Shown here in pieces: positions 42,339 to 51,646 of a DNA stretch of 64,000 nt. Source of the stretch: Pontibacter aquaedesilientis (lineage in GTDB: Bacteria > Bacteroidota > Bacteroidia > Cytophagales > Hymenobacteraceae); the NCBI RefSeq assembly GCF_014773225.1, contig NZ_JACXAJ010000006.1, forward strand, positions 62,001 through 126,000, written 5' to 3'. Under the pieces are notes generated by a model. That model did not search any database. It had not been told where the DNA came from and saw only the letters and a program-made list of their open reading frames with translations. A program made the position numbers and the translations under genes. Position 1 is the stretch's first letter, and the number at the start of each line of letters is the position of its first letter.

Positions 42339-43202
42339 ATGCGGAATCTTTTTGCTTTTATTTATCGGTTCCGTGCATTCCTCATATTCGTAATGCTGGA
42401 GGCGCTGTGCATCTTCCTGATCGTGCGTTACAACACGTATCAGGGGGCCGCCGTGTTCAATTCCGCCAATACGTATGTAGGGCAGGTACTTGAGTTTCAG
42501 AGTGGCATAACCGACTACTTCAGGCTGGCGTCTGTGAACAGCACGCTGGCCCGGGAGAATGCCGCCCTGCGCCAGGAGTTGATGCTTTACCAACTGGAGG
42601 CGCAGGCTGACAGTACCGACAAACTGGACACTGTCTTTTATGCCCCTTCCGACTCCTCCAGGGCACATCCTTTTATGCTGCATGCGGGCCGTGTAATCAA
42701 TAATTCTGTGCGGCGCACCAACAATTACCTGACATTGGCAGCCGGTAGCCAGGATGGCGTGAAGCCGGGTATGGGCGTGATTTCGCCAAACGGAGCCGTT
42801 GGACGCGTGAAGACGGTTTCAAAGCATTACGCCACGGTAACCTCGCTGCTCCATTCCCAAATGCTGATTTCGGCCAAGATCAAAAAAGACAATACTTTCG
42901 GCACCATCAAGTGGATGGGTGGCGACTACCGCACCGCATTGCTCGACTACATCCCGTTGCATGTGAAGCCAGCCAAAGGCGACACGGTAGTGACCAGCGG
43001 CTATAACACAGTTTTTCCGGAGGGGATTATGGTGGGCACCATCAGCTCTGTGGCAAAGGAGGCAGACAAAAGTTTTTACACCATCCGGGTGAAACTGGCC
43101 GTTGATTTTGCGCAGCTGTCTTTTGTGTATGTGGTCGATAACCCGAGACGAGTAGAGCAGGATTCATTAGAACTGGAAGCAGGTATACTACCCCATGAAT
43201 AG
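42339..43202 (+). CDS. mreC: Rod shape-determining protein MreC
   Basis: A 287-residue protein with one N-terminal membrane helix (about 11-31), a coiled-coil stretch (LARENAALRQELMLYQLEAQ, near 67-86), and the periplasmic double beta domain with VKPGMGVISPNGAVGRV and GDTVVTSGYNTVFPEGIMVGTI. It links MreB to PBP2 in the elongation complex. It overlaps mreD by 8 bases. Confidence 0.95.
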   Translation: MRNLFAFIYRFRAFLIFVMLEALCIFLIVRYNTYQGAAVFNSANTYVGQVLEFQSGITDYFRLASVNSTLARENAALRQELMLYQLEAQADSTDKLDTVFYAPSDSSRAHPFMLHAGRVINNSVRRTNNYLTLAAGSQDGVKPGMGVISPNGAVGRVKTVSKHYATVTSLLHSQMLISAKIKKDNTFGTIKWMGGDYRTALLDYIPLHVKPAKGDTVVTSGYNTVFPEGIMVGTISSVAKEADKSFYTIRVKLAVDFAQLSFVYVVDNPRRVEQDSLELEAGILPHE

Positions 43203-43719
43203 CAGCCTAGGTATCAGACATATCGTTCAATTTGTCCTGTTTGTGGCCCTGCAGATCCTGCTGATGGACAGCCTTGTGCTGTTCGGCACCGGTTTCTGCT
43301 TTATCTACATCGCCTTTCTGTTGTTCCTGCCTATTAACATGAACCGGGTGCTACTGCTTTTCTTCGGTTTGGTGGCGGGCTTTACTGTCGATATTTTCTA
43401 CGACACGATAGGTATACACGCTGCCGCCAGTGTTCTGCTGGCCTACTTAAGACCCATGATATTGAACCTTCTCACACCCCGAGATGGTTACGATACCAAT
43501 GATTCCGTGAACATACACGTGATGGGCTGGCGTTGGTTCCTGGCTTATGCACTTACGCTCATTCTGGCGCACCATACTGCGGTTTTCCTGCTGGAAATCT
43601 TCAGCCTGGAGGGCTTGTCCTCAGCCATACCCAAAATTTTGCTGAGTGTGCTTTTCACGGGAGTGGTCATGGTTATTTTACAATTACTGTTCTTCTCCAT
43701 TAAGAGAGCGAATAGATGA
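43195..43719 (+). CDS. mreD: Rod shape-determining protein MreD
   Basis: A 174-residue integral membrane protein with five predicted helices. Its position between mreC and the PBP2 gene, its size, the overlap of 8 and 4 bases with neighbours, and the GFTVDIFYDTIGIHAAASVLLAYLRP region identify it. Sequence similarity in this family is low, so context contributes much to the call. Confidence 0.88.
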   Translation: MNSSLGIRHIVQFVLFVALQILLMDSLVLFGTGFCFIYIAFLLFLPINMNRVLLLFFGLVAGFTVDIFYDTIGIHAAASVLLAYLRPMILNLLTPRDGYDTNDSVNIHVMGWRWFLAYALTLILAHHTAVFLLEIFSLEGLSSAIPKILLSVLFTGVVMVILQLLFFSIKRANR

Positions 43720-45545
43720 ATTACCTGGAAAACAGAAAATACGTCATACAAGCAATATTCCTGGTGGTGGGTGTGGTCTACGCACTGCGCCTTTTTTACA
43801 TCCAGGTAGTGGACAGCAGCTACAAGCAGGCTGCCGAAACGAATGCCATCAAAACCGTCATCCAGTATCCTTTCCGTGGTTTGATCTACGACCGGAATGG
43901 CGAGTTGCTGGTACAAAACACACCGGTTTATGACTTGATGATCGTGCCGAAGGAAGCGCGTAACATTGACACGCTGCGCCTGGCTCAAATGCTGGAAATT
44001 CCGCTGGAAGATGCCCGTGAGCGCTTCAAAAAGGCACGCGCCTATTCCTGGGTGAAACCCTCCATTTTCCTGCAGATGCTGAGCACCCAGGATTTTGCCC
44101 ATATCCAGGACAACCTCATCGACTTTCCCGGCTTTTACATCAATGCCCGTACAGCCCGTGGTTATCCGCACAAAAGCCTGGGCCATGCGCTGGGCTACAT
44201 TGCCGAGATCAGCCCGAAACAGCTCGAAGATACCTCTTACCATGGCTACCGTCCCGGCGACTACATCGGGAAAGCAGGTATAGAGATGGAGTACGAGAAG
44301 TACCTGATGGGCAAGCGCGGCGTCAAGTACAAAATGGTGAATGTGCGGGGCATTGACAAAGGACCGTTTAAAGACGGTGCTTACGATACCCTTTCCGTGG
44401 CCGGACAAAACCTGGTGAGCACCATTGACCTGGAGTTGCAGGCCTATGGCGAGTACCTGATGGATGGTGCCAAAGGGAGTGTAGTGGCTATTGAGCCCGC
44501 CACAGGCGAAATCCTTGCTTACATCTCGGCTCCTTTCTATGACCCGAACCTGTTCACGGGTAAGGACTATGGCAAGAACTATATGCAACTGCTGCAGGAC
44601 CCGGACAAGACCATGTTCAACCGCCCGATCATGGCCGACCGCAACCCGCCGGGCTCCATTTTTAAACTGACCCAAGCACTCATTGCGCTGGAAGAAGGCG
44701 TGATTAATCCGCGAACGCAGTTTGCCTGCAACAAGTCGCTGGTAAACTGTCACCCACACCCCTCCCCGCTCGACCTGTATGGTGCCGTGCAACACTCCTG
44801 TAACCCTTGGTTTTTCCAGGCTTACCGGGCGCTCATTAACCAAGGCAAATCCAAGAATACCTTTACCGACACGTCCTTGGGCCTAAAAGACTGGCGTGAG
44901 CAGGTGCTGACCTTTGGCTTCGGCCAGAAACTGGGCATTGATATACCTGGCGAGAAGACGGGCATTATTGCTTCTACGGACCTGTATGATCGCGTGTACG
45001 GCAAAAACCGCTGGAAATACTCTACCATTTATTCACTTAGTATCGGGCAGGGTGAGTTGGGCGTAACGCCACTCCAGATGGCAAATTTCATGGCCATTAT
45101 CGCCAACAAAGGCTATTATGTAACGCCGCACATCATCCGCTCTGTTGGTGAAAATGGCAAGCCACTGAAAGAAAATCAGGAGCGCCACTATACCTCCGTG
45201 AAGCCACAGCACTATGAACCCATCATAGAAGGTATGGCCGAGGTAGTGCGGGCCGGTACAGCACGACGCGCTAACCTGGAAAAGGTAGGTATAGTTGTTT
45301 GCGGAAAGACCGGAACGGCCCAGAACCCGCAGGGACCTGACCATGCCGTGTTCGTGGCCTTTGCGCCCAAAGAAAATCCGAAGATCGCGATTGCCGTGTA
45401 TGTCGAGCACGGCAAATGGGGAGGCCAGTCAGCCGCGCCAATTGCCGGCCTCATGATCGAGAAGTTCCTGACGGACACAGTTACAATGAAGGCACAGGAG
45501 AAGTGGGTACTGAGTCGCGAGTATTTGAACATTAAATCGAAGTAA
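43716..45545 (+). CDS. mrdA: Penicillin-binding protein 2 (elongation transpeptidase)
   Basis: A 609-residue class B PBP. N-terminal membrane anchor (about 8-25), dimerisation/pedestal domain (about 40-220, with FRGLIYDRNGELLVQN), and transpeptidase with SxxK in PPGSIFK (Ser near 313), SxN in QHSCNPW, and KTGTAQNP near 530. It cross-links peptidoglycan during cell elongation and works with RodA. The overlap with mreD (ATGA-like) indicates translational coupling. Confidence 0.95.
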   Translation: MNYLENRKYVIQAIFLVVGVVYALRLFYIQVVDSSYKQAAETNAIKTVIQYPFRGLIYDRNGELLVQNTPVYDLMIVPKEARNIDTLRLAQMLEIPLEDARERFKKARAYSWVKPSIFLQMLSTQDFAHIQDNLIDFPGFYINARTARGYPHKSLGHALGYIAEISPKQLEDTSYHGYRPGDYIGKAGIEMEYEKYLMGKRGVKYKMVNVRGIDKGPFKDGAYDTLSVAGQNLVSTIDLELQAYGEYLMDGAKGSVVAIEPATGEILAYISAPFYDPNLFTGKDYGKNYMQLLQDPDKTMFNRPIMADRNPPGSIFKLTQALIALEEGVINPRTQFACNKSLVNCHPHPSPLDLYGAVQHSCNPWFFQAYRALINQGKSKNTFTDTSLGLKDWREQVLTFGFGQKLGIDIPGEKTGIIASTDLYDRVYGKNRWKYSTIYSLSIGQGELGVTPLQMANFMAIIANKGYYVTPHIIRSVGENGKPLKENQERHYTSVKPQHYEPIIEGMAEVVRAGTARRANLEKVGIVVCGKTGTAQNPQGPDHAVFVAFAPKENPKIAIAVYVEHGKWGGQSAAPIAGLMIEKFLTDTVTMKAQEKWVLSREYLNIKSK

Positions 45546-45548
45546 GGT

Positions 45549-46871
45549 ATGCCAGTTGAACAGAAAGTACTTGGAGGAAAGATCGTGCAGCCTAGCAGCC
45601 GGCGTCAGTCTACCAGTGTGTTCGGCAATCTGGACTGGTTTACCGTGCTGCTCTATTTTGTGCTGGTGGCTTTGGGCTGGATGAACATCTACGCTGTGGT
45701 CTACAGCCCTGAAAACATCGTGAACATCTTCAGCTTCGACATCAACTCCGGCAAGCAGTTGCTTTGGATCGGCACTGGCGTGATTCTGATGATTGTGCTG
45801 CTGGTGGTGGACTACAAGGTATACGAGCACCTGGCTTACCCCATTTACGGCGGGATTATCCTGCTATTGCTCTTTACACTGGCCGTAGCGAACCCAGTGG
45901 CGGGCTCCCGTTCCTGGCTTGATTTAGGAGGAGGTGTGCGCCTGCAGCCCGCAGAATTGGCCAAGTTTGCCACAGCATTGGCTATTTCAAGGTTTCTGAG
46001 TAATGTCAGTTTGCGCCAGCAGAACATGAAAGACCAAATGGTGCTAGCTGCCATCACCTTCCTGCCGGCCATCATCATTATCCTGCAGAACGAAACAGGC
46101 TCTGCACTCGTGTTCGGCGCATTCATTCTGGCCTTCTTCCGCGAAGGTATGTCACCACTCATCCTGATCATAGGCGGTTCAGCGGCGGCTATCTTTATAC
46201 TCACGCTGCTTGTGCCTAAGCTATACCTGTTGATTGGGGTTGCGGCACTCATGGGGCTGGCCATGTTCCTGGACTATCGCCTGATGCGCCGCTTCAAGAC
46301 CATGATCGCGCTCTTTGTGCTTATCATTGGCATGGTGTTCAGCGTGGATTACTTCGTGAACGACATCCTGCAGCCGCACCAACAAAACCGTATCAAGGCG
46401 CTTATCAACCCGGAGGCAGACCCGCTGGGCTATGGCTGGAACGTAACGCAGTCTAAGATTGCAATTGGATCAGGTGGTTTCTGGGGCAAAGGTTTTCTGG
46501 AGGGCACGCAGACCAAGTTCGACTTCGTACCGGAGCAGAGCACCGACTTTATTTTCTGTACCATTGGGGAGGAACACGGTTGGTTAGGAAGCACGATTTT
46601 GATTGGCTTGTTTATGCTGCTGCTGATGCGCATTGTCTACATTGCCGAGCGCCAGAAATCCGTGTTTGGCCGTACGTATGGCTACTGCGTGGTTTCCATC
46701 ATCTTCTTCCACTTTGTCATCAACGTGGGCATGACCATCGGTTTGGCTCCGGTGGTAGGTATACCGCTGCCTTTCTTTAGCTATGGTGGTTCTTCGCTGT
46801 GGTCGTTTACTATTTTGCTATTCATCCTGCTGGCCATTGATGCGAACAGGAACCGGGAGTTGGTGCGGTAA
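45549..46871 (+). CDS. rodA: Peptidoglycan glycosyltransferase RodA (SEDS family)
   Basis: A 440-residue polytopic protein of the SEDS family, with about ten helices. Conserved parts are AVANPVAGSRSWLDLGGGVRLQPAELAKFA, LPAIIIILQNETGSALVFGAFIL (catalytic glutamate/aspartate region is usually here), FVPEQSTDFIFCTIGEEHGWLG and GLAPVVGIPLPFFSYGGSS. It polymerises lipid II with PBP2. The gene begins 3 bases after the PBP2 stop. This ends the mre operon. Confidence 0.95.
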   Translation: MPVEQKVLGGKIVQPSSRRQSTSVFGNLDWFTVLLYFVLVALGWMNIYAVVYSPENIVNIFSFDINSGKQLLWIGTGVILMIVLLVVDYKVYEHLAYPIYGGIILLLLFTLAVANPVAGSRSWLDLGGGVRLQPAELAKFATALAISRFLSNVSLRQQNMKDQMVLAAITFLPAIIIILQNETGSALVFGAFILAFFREGMSPLILIIGGSAAAIFILTLLVPKLYLLIGVAALMGLAMFLDYRLMRRFKTMIALFVLIIGMVFSVDYFVNDILQPHQQNRIKALINPEADPLGYGWNVTQSKIAIGSGGFWGKGFLEGTQTKFDFVPEQSTDFIFCTIGEEHGWLGSTILIGLFMLLLMRIVYIAERQKSVFGRTYGYCVVSIIFFHFVINVGMTIGLAPVVGIPLPFFSYGGSSLWSFTILLFILLAIDANRNRELVR

Positions 46872-46905
46872 GGTATATTCGCATTCCCTTCTAATCTTAT
46901 TCGGC

Positions 46906-48024
46906 TTACTTCTTATACCTGATAAGCGAAACAGGTGTGAGTTTGGTGATGGCCTGCCCTGTTTTCGGGTTGATAAAACGCACCAGCCCATCTTTCATCA
47001 GTTTCTCAAAGGCTGCGGTATAGTTGGCTAAGGTATAAGGCGTACTGATACTGTGGGACTCGTAGATGTACTGCAGCGACCGGTTGCTATACCTGCCGGC
47101 ACTACCTGCTAGCTCTTGCGCCAGCCTGGTAACCGAATATTTGTAGTGCTCCTGAAACAAGGACAGCTGCTGCACTTGCAGGTTTGCTCCAAACAACGGA
47201 ACACCGTCCTCCTGATAATCGCTATACCTTGCCAGCAACTCCTTTAGCCTGAGATAAGCCTGTTCAGATTTAACGCCGAAAACTACATAATGGCTCGTCT
47301 GCTTTTTATCCGGGAAGTTAATTCGGAAGCGCAGGGTATAGAAACCGTGGCTCTGGAAGATCTCTTCAAAGCAATCGAGCAAATACTCCTCCCGCCTATC
47401 AGCCTGCCTGTTCTGTTTATAGAAGGCCTTTATCTTATCCAGCCTCTCCCCGAACAGTTGCTGCCATAAACTATCGGCTTTGGCTCTCTTAATAGTATTG
47501 CCGAATGCCTTCGGATTGAAGAGCATCAACAAATCCGGGATGCCAGTCTGAACGGCCTGAAGCAACACCCGCTGTGAGAGTCCTTCAATTGTCGGGTCTA
47601 AAAAGGCAAGGCCAGTTGTCGTTTGCTCCAGCATTTGCGCTGCCAGCGCCTCATCATCCGCTTCCTGAAGCGTAAGGGGTGGATGTACTAAATCATGGTA
47701 AAAAGGCAACTGCTCTACTTTCTCCTGCAGTTCGGCTAAGGCAGGCTGGTCCACGTCGTAGAGAATGGTGCTGACACCTTTGTTCAAATCAGTTCGGGAA
47801 CCGGTGCTTTTGTATACTTGCCGCAATACTTGTGGGGCAGTGGGAGCGGCCTCGCCAATATCCAGGCCAGCCTGTAGATCCATAAAGCGCACTGCCGTTT
47901 CAGCTGTGTTATCATTTTGTAGCACTGCCGCTGTCCATACCTCAAATAAGCGCGGTAACAACTCGGCTTTTATCTCCGAAGCTGTTCGCTCTGTTTTGAA
48001 GAAGTCGCTGGGTGCTGCGGCCAT
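46906..48024 (-). CDS. TcmP-like protein (three-Cys-motif partner family, degenerate)
   Basis: A 372-residue protein with no signal. Several stretches match the pattern I know from TcmP: FFKTERTASEIKAELLPRLFEVW at the N-terminus, MDLQAGLDIGEA where TcmP has a glycine-rich methyltransferase-like loop, LAFLDPTIEG, DLLMLFNPKAFGNTIKRA, then TSHYVVFGVKSEQAYLRLKE and a C-terminal winged-helix-like part (ISTPYTLANYTAAFEKLMKDGLV). The glycine loop is not canonical, so methyltransferase activity is doubtful. The usual partner (a Gp37/Gp68 radical SAM-like protein) is not in the window. It lies 140 bases downstream of tRNA-Leu on the same strand. Confidence 0.6.
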   Translation of the reverse strand: MAAAPSDFFKTERTASEIKAELLPRLFEVWTAAVLQNDNTAETAVRFMDLQAGLDIGEAAPTAPQVLRQVYKSTGSRTDLNKGVSTILYDVDQPALAELQEKVEQLPFYHDLVHPPLTLQEADDEALAAQMLEQTTTGLAFLDPTIEGLSQRVLLQAVQTGIPDLLMLFNPKAFGNTIKRAKADSLWQQLFGERLDKIKAFYKQNRQADRREEYLLDCFEEIFQSHGFYTLRFRINFPDKKQTSHYVVFGVKSEQAYLRLKELLARYSDYQEDGVPLFGANLQVQQLSLFQEHYKYSVTRLAQELAGSAGRYSNRSLQYIYESHSISTPYTLANYTAAFEKLMKDGLVRFINPKTGQAITKLTPVSLIRYKK

Positions 48025-48112
48025 GGGTTGTCAGGGTGTCTGCTATTGGGTGTATTGCGCTTAACCTGTACGGAAGTGTTGGCGCAGGTTTGCAAATTTA
48101 GGGCAAAACCAA

Positions 48113-48146
48113 CAAAAAAGCCCTTGCAACTTACGTTACAAGGGCT
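48113..48146 (-). terminator. Terminator after tRNA-Leu
   Basis: On the minus strand AGCCCTTGTAAC and GTTGCAAGGGCT (48146-48119) form a 12-bp stem with one G-T pair and then six T's. Confidence 0.88.
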
Positions 48147-48164
48147 CTTCTGCAGTTTATTCAG

Positions 48165-48248
48165 TACCAGGAGCGGGAATCGAACCCGCACGAGCTTGCG
48201 CTCACAAGATTTTAAGTCTTGCGTGTCTACCAGTTCCACCATCCCGGC
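48165..48248 (-). tRNA. tRNA-Leu (anticodon TAA)
   Basis: The minus strand reads GCCGGGATGGTGGAACTGG at the 5' end (D-arm), anticodon loop CTTAAAA with TAA, a long variable arm typical of class II tRNAs (TGAGCGCAAGCTC), and GGTTCGATTCC as T-arm. The acceptor stem closes with TCCTGGT through two G-T pairs, discriminator A. CCA is not encoded. The length of 84 bases is normal for leucine tRNA. Confidence 0.95.
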
Positions 48249-48281
48249 GCCTTCCGAAACGTTTATCGGAGGGGTGACTTT

Positions 48282-48322
48282 AAAAAACAAAGACGTTGCT
48301 TATCACAACGTCTTTGTTTTTT
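48282..48322. terminator. Hairpin between the two tRNA genes
   Basis: AAAAAACAAAGACGTTG (48282-48298) pairs exactly with CAACGTCTTTGTTTTTT (48306-48322). The symmetrical A and T runs allow termination in both directions, so the two tRNA genes may be separate transcripts. Confidence 0.85.
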
Positions 48323-48332
48323 GCCGTTTTTG

Positions 48333-48405
48333 AGCGGGAGACGAGGTTCGAACTCGCGACCTCGACCTTGGCAAGGTCGCGCTCTACCAACTGAGCTACT
48401 CCCGC
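48333..48405 (-). tRNA. tRNA-Gly (anticodon GCC)
   Basis: The minus strand reads GCGGGAGTAGCTCAGTTGG, a D-arm, anticodon loop TTGCCAA with GCC, T-arm with GAGTTCGAACCTC, and the 3' strand CTCCCGC closing a perfect acceptor stem, discriminator T. CCA is not encoded. Length 73 bases. Confidence 0.97.
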
Positions 48406-48445
48406 TTTTAGTCATTCCCTAAACCCCCTTAGCGATTTAGTGATA

Positions 48446-48476
48446 CAAAGATATAGACAAAATTTCAGAAGTCAAG
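48446..48476 (-). promoter_or_regulatory. Promoter of tRNA-Gly
   Basis: On the minus strand the -7 box TATCTTTG (48453-48446) is preceded by CTTG (48476-48473) exactly 19 bases upstream. The tRNA starts about 41 bases downstream. Confidence 0.6.
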
Positions 48477-48572
48477 AGGCTGCGTAAAAATTTTCTCCCA
48501 CTTTTGCTTTCTACCCTGATTTTCAGCGAGAAAATTTTTAAAATATTTTCAACTATACCCTAGCTATACCTG

Positions 48573-51203
48573 TTAGCGCACCACTTCGCCTTTATCTTTC
48601 AACAGCAATTTGAGCTCGTTGAGTTTCAAAAGCGCCTCCACAGGGGTAATGGTATTGATGTCAAGCTGCTCCATGAGTTCTTTCACGCGCTGTAGCTGCG
48701 GGTCCTGCAATTCGAACATACTCAACTGATAGTTGTTTTTCGGGGCCGACTTCATACGCTGCTTTGGCGCTTCCTCCGACACCTTCTCTTTCTCAAGGTG
48801 GTGCATGATCTCATCGGCACGCAGCACCACGCTGTTCGGCATACCCGCCATCTGGGCCACGTGTATACCGAAGCTGTGCTCACTGCCGCCCTCTACCAGT
48901 TTGCGCATGAACAGGATCTTCCCGCCCGTCTCCTTCACCGACACATTGAAGTTCTTCACGCGGTGCAAGTCCTCGGCCAATTGGTTGAGCTCGTGGTAAT
49001 GCGTGGCAAAAAGGGTTTTGGCCCGGAACTTAGGGTGGTTGTGCAGGTGCTCCACAATGGCCCAGGCAATCGAGATGCCATCGTACGTGCTTGTTCCACG
49101 GCCAATCTCGTCCATCAGCACCAGACTGCGGTCCGAGAGGTTATTCAGAATGCTGGCCGTCTCGGTCATCTCCACCATAAAGGTCGACTCGCCTTTGGAG
49201 AGGTTATCCGAAGCACCCACCCGGGTAAAGATTTTATCGATGATGCCGATATTGGCGGCCTCGGCTGGCACAAAGCAGCCAATTTGAGCCATCAGTACGA
49301 TCAAGGCCGTCTGGCGCAACAGGGCACTTTTACCGGCCATGTTCGGACCCGTAATGATGATGACTTGCTGCTCTTCGTTGTCAAGGTAGATGTCGTTGGG
49401 TACGTACTCTTCCCCTAGCGGCAGTTGCTTTTCGATAACCGGATGCCGGCCTTTCCTGATATCAAGGATGTGGCTCTCACTTACCTCCGGCTTCACGTAG
49501 TTTCCGGCAAGGGCTATACCTGCAAAAGCGCTCAGGCAGTCTATCACACCGATCACCTTGGCATTCTGCTGAATCTGCGCCACATAGTCCATGGCTTGCA
49601 GCACCAGCTCGTTAAACAAGCCAAACTCAATGGTATAGATACGATCTTCGGCGTTCAGGATTTTCTCTTCGTAGGTCTTTAGCTCCTCGGTGATGTAGCG
49701 CTCGGCATTCACCAGCGTCTGCTTGCGAATCCAGGTTGCCGGCACCTTGTCCTTGTGCGCATGTGTTACCTCCAGGTAGTAGCCAAATACTTTGTTGTAG
49801 GCGATTTTCAGGGAGCTTATACCTGTATTCTTCACTTCGCGCTGTTGCAACTGGGCCAGGTAATCCTTCCCCGAGAAAGCGATCCGGCGCAGCTCGTCCA
49901 ACTCCTCGTTCACACCATCGTTGATCATGTTGCCCTGGTTGGTCAACATAGGTGCCTCCGGTTTCAGGATGTTCTTGATCTCCTCGCGCAGCCCATCGCA
50001 GGGTGCCAGCTGGTCGGCCAGCTTCACAAGAGCAGGTATACCACTGGCAGCCAGGAGCTTTTTAATGGGCTGAATGGCGTCCAGTGCCTTGGCCAATTGC
50101 ATCAGTTCGCGTGGGTTCACGCGCCGTACGGCCACTTTAGAAATGAGTCGCTCCAGGTCGTTGATTTGCTTGAGATGCAGGTATAGCTCGTCGAGTAATT
50201 CCGTATGCTTGGTTAACGCCTCCACGGTATCGAGGCGACGCTTGATCTGCACCACGTCCTTCAGCGGCAGCACCACCCATTTTTTGAGCAGGCGGGCACC
50301 CATTGGCGTAGTCGTCTGGTCAAGTATCTGGATCAGCGGCACGCCGTCCTGGTTCTGCGGGTATACCAGCTCGAGGTTGCGCACCGTGAAGCGGTCGAGC
50401 CAAACATACTTGTCCTCCTCCAGTCTTGAGATGGTGGCGATGTGGCTGATCTCGTTGTGATGCGTCTCGGAGAGGTAATGCAGAATAGCGCCTGCCGAAG
50501 TGATCGCCTCCTGCATACCTTCTATACCATAACCCTTAAGCGAAGTGGTATTGAAGTGGCGCGTCAGGGATTCGTAAGCAAAGTCGTAGCTGAACACCCA
50601 CTCTTCCAGGGCATAGTAACGGAAGTCAGGGCCATAGCTTTGGAAGAAGGTCTCTTTCTCACGCTTGCAGAACAGTACCTCCGCCGGAGCCAGGCTTTGC
50701 AGAAGCTTGCCTACATAGTTCTTATCACCCTGCGCCGTAATAAACTCACCGGTGGAGATGTCCAGAAAAGAAACGCCGGTTTCGGTCTTACCGAAATGCA
50801 CGGCCGCCAGGTAGTTGTTGCTGCGCTTTTCCAGCACCTGGTCGTTGAAAGACACACCGGGTGTTACCAGTTCGGTTACGCCACGCTTCACAATGCCTTT
50901 CACCGATTTCGGGTCTTCCAGCTGGTCGCAGATGGCCACGCGCTCTCCGGCCCGCACCAGTTTGGGCAGGTAAGTGTCGAGGGAGTGGTGCGGGAAACCG
51001 GCCAGGGCCGTCTCAGAGGTTGAGCCAGCGCCACGCTTAGTCAGCACAATGTCGAGTATCTTACTGGCCCTGACAGCGTCCTCGCCGAAGGTTTCGTAAA
51101 AATCCCCTACCCTGAATAGCAACAGTGCCCCCGGATGCTTCGCCTTGATGGCGTTGTACTGTTTCATCAGCGGGGTTACGGTGCCTTTGTCTCCTCCTTT
51201 CAT
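48573..51203 (-). CDS. mutS: DNA mismatch repair ATPase MutS
   Basis: An 876-residue MutS1 protein. The mismatch-contact motif FRVGDFYETFGEDA (Phe-x-Glu) is near residues 29-42, then connector, lever and clamp domains, Walker A TGPNMAGKSALLRQTAL near 620, Walker B/signature VLMDEIGRGTSTYDG near 700, and FATHYHELNQLAE. It recognises mispaired bases and recruits MutL. Length and motifs are complete. The minus-strand gene is alone, separated from the methyltransferase by a repeat-rich gap. Confidence 0.97.
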   Translation of the reverse strand: MKGGDKGTVTPLMKQYNAIKAKHPGALLLFRVGDFYETFGEDAVRASKILDIVLTKRGAGSTSETALAGFPHHSLDTYLPKLVRAGERVAICDQLEDPKSVKGIVKRGVTELVTPGVSFNDQVLEKRSNNYLAAVHFGKTETGVSFLDISTGEFITAQGDKNYVGKLLQSLAPAEVLFCKREKETFFQSYGPDFRYYALEEWVFSYDFAYESLTRHFNTTSLKGYGIEGMQEAITSAGAILHYLSETHHNEISHIATISRLEEDKYVWLDRFTVRNLELVYPQNQDGVPLIQILDQTTTPMGARLLKKWVVLPLKDVVQIKRRLDTVEALTKHTELLDELYLHLKQINDLERLISKVAVRRVNPRELMQLAKALDAIQPIKKLLAASGIPALVKLADQLAPCDGLREEIKNILKPEAPMLTNQGNMINDGVNEELDELRRIAFSGKDYLAQLQQREVKNTGISSLKIAYNKVFGYYLEVTHAHKDKVPATWIRKQTLVNAERYITEELKTYEEKILNAEDRIYTIEFGLFNELVLQAMDYVAQIQQNAKVIGVIDCLSAFAGIALAGNYVKPEVSESHILDIRKGRHPVIEKQLPLGEEYVPNDIYLDNEEQQVIIITGPNMAGKSALLRQTALIVLMAQIGCFVPAEAANIGIIDKIFTRVGASDNLSKGESTFMVEMTETASILNNLSDRSLVLMDEIGRGTSTYDGISIAWAIVEHLHNHPKFRAKTLFATHYHELNQLAEDLHRVKNFNVSVKETGGKILFMRKLVEGGSEHSFGIHVAQMAGMPNSVVLRADEIMHHLEKEKVSEEAPKQRMKSAPKNNYQLSMFELQDPQLQRVKELMEQLDINTITPVEALLKLNELKLLLKDKGEVVR

Positions 51204-51257
51204 ACCTGTATATATTTGTTGGGAAGCACTTTCCCGGTTAATCTTTAACTTCTGGCG

Positions 51258-51321
51258 CGGGACTCAGTCCCGTGACGGTGAATGATGTGGAGTCTGCGAC
51301 TCCACTGAGTCCGCAGGACTC
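51258..51321. repeat. Cluster of three short palindromes (REP-like)
   Basis: Three hairpins in tandem: CGGGACTCAGTCCCG (51258-51272), GTGGAGTC-TGC-GACTCCAC (51287-51305) and GAGTCC-GCA-GGACTC (51307-51321). All share the word GACTC or GGACT, suggesting one related family. No gene is seen; the short open frame covering the cluster is judged spurious. Confidence 0.75.
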
Positions 51322-51411
51322 AAACTGCCGGTTCAGCTATACCTTGTTCGTAGCGACAGCTTCTCTAGCTCATACTTCTCTTGTTCTAAAGCTTGGCTTG
51401 GCCAGCCGGGC

Positions 51412-51454
51412 CTTACTTTTTTTCTTGATAAAAAAAGTAAGCAAAAAAATCAAG
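51412..51454. repeat. A/T-rich inverted repeat with two alternative pairings
   Basis: CTTACTTTTTTT (51412-51423) pairs with AAAAAAAGTAAG (51430-51441), while CTTGAT (51424-51429) can alternatively pair with ATCAAG (51449-51454). I know this element only as a common intergenic repeat that yields spurious short proteins in Bacteroidota genomes. Here it sits between mutS and the methyltransferase gene. Confidence 0.65.
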
Positions 51455-51614
51455 ACCCTCCAAACTCGCTGAACGCTCGAACAGTGGAGTGTCGTTTAGT
51501 GCACCTGGCACAGCTGTCTGTTTCATCGTTTCTGCGCGAGTTACCTAACTATGCTTGACAATAGTTTATTTACCTATAATACAGGGCTTATACCTTAAGA
51601 TCTAGTAGCTACAG

Positions 51615-51646
51615 CCCTCCTCCTTGGGAGGGGCAGGAGTGGTTGG
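51615..51646. repeat. GC-rich hairpin repeat (CCCTCC/GGGAGG type)
   Basis: CCCTCCTCCTTGGGAGGGG is a hairpin, followed by CAGGAGTGGTTGG. A similar element, CCCCTTTTGAGGGGG followed by GCAGGGGTGTGTT, lies at about 62085-62113. The 51647-51715 stretch after it also has four imperfect AATCCTG repeats. Confidence 0.55.

Noticed and set aside
43545..44843. Open frame of 432 codons on the minus strand
   Set aside because: It lies opposite the well-supported PBP2 gene and its translation has no family features. It is a shadow of high-GC codon structure, like those opposite moxR (7877-8764) and the barrel gene (52967-54001).
46872..48248. Integrated mobile element at tRNA-Leu
   Set aside because: No integrase is present, and I could not find a direct repeat of the tRNA 3' end beyond the TcmP-like gene.
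51272..51472. 66-codon frame with FFLIKKVSKKIK
   Set aside because: It is a translation through the palindrome cluster and the A/T-rich inverted repeat, a common source of spurious proteins.
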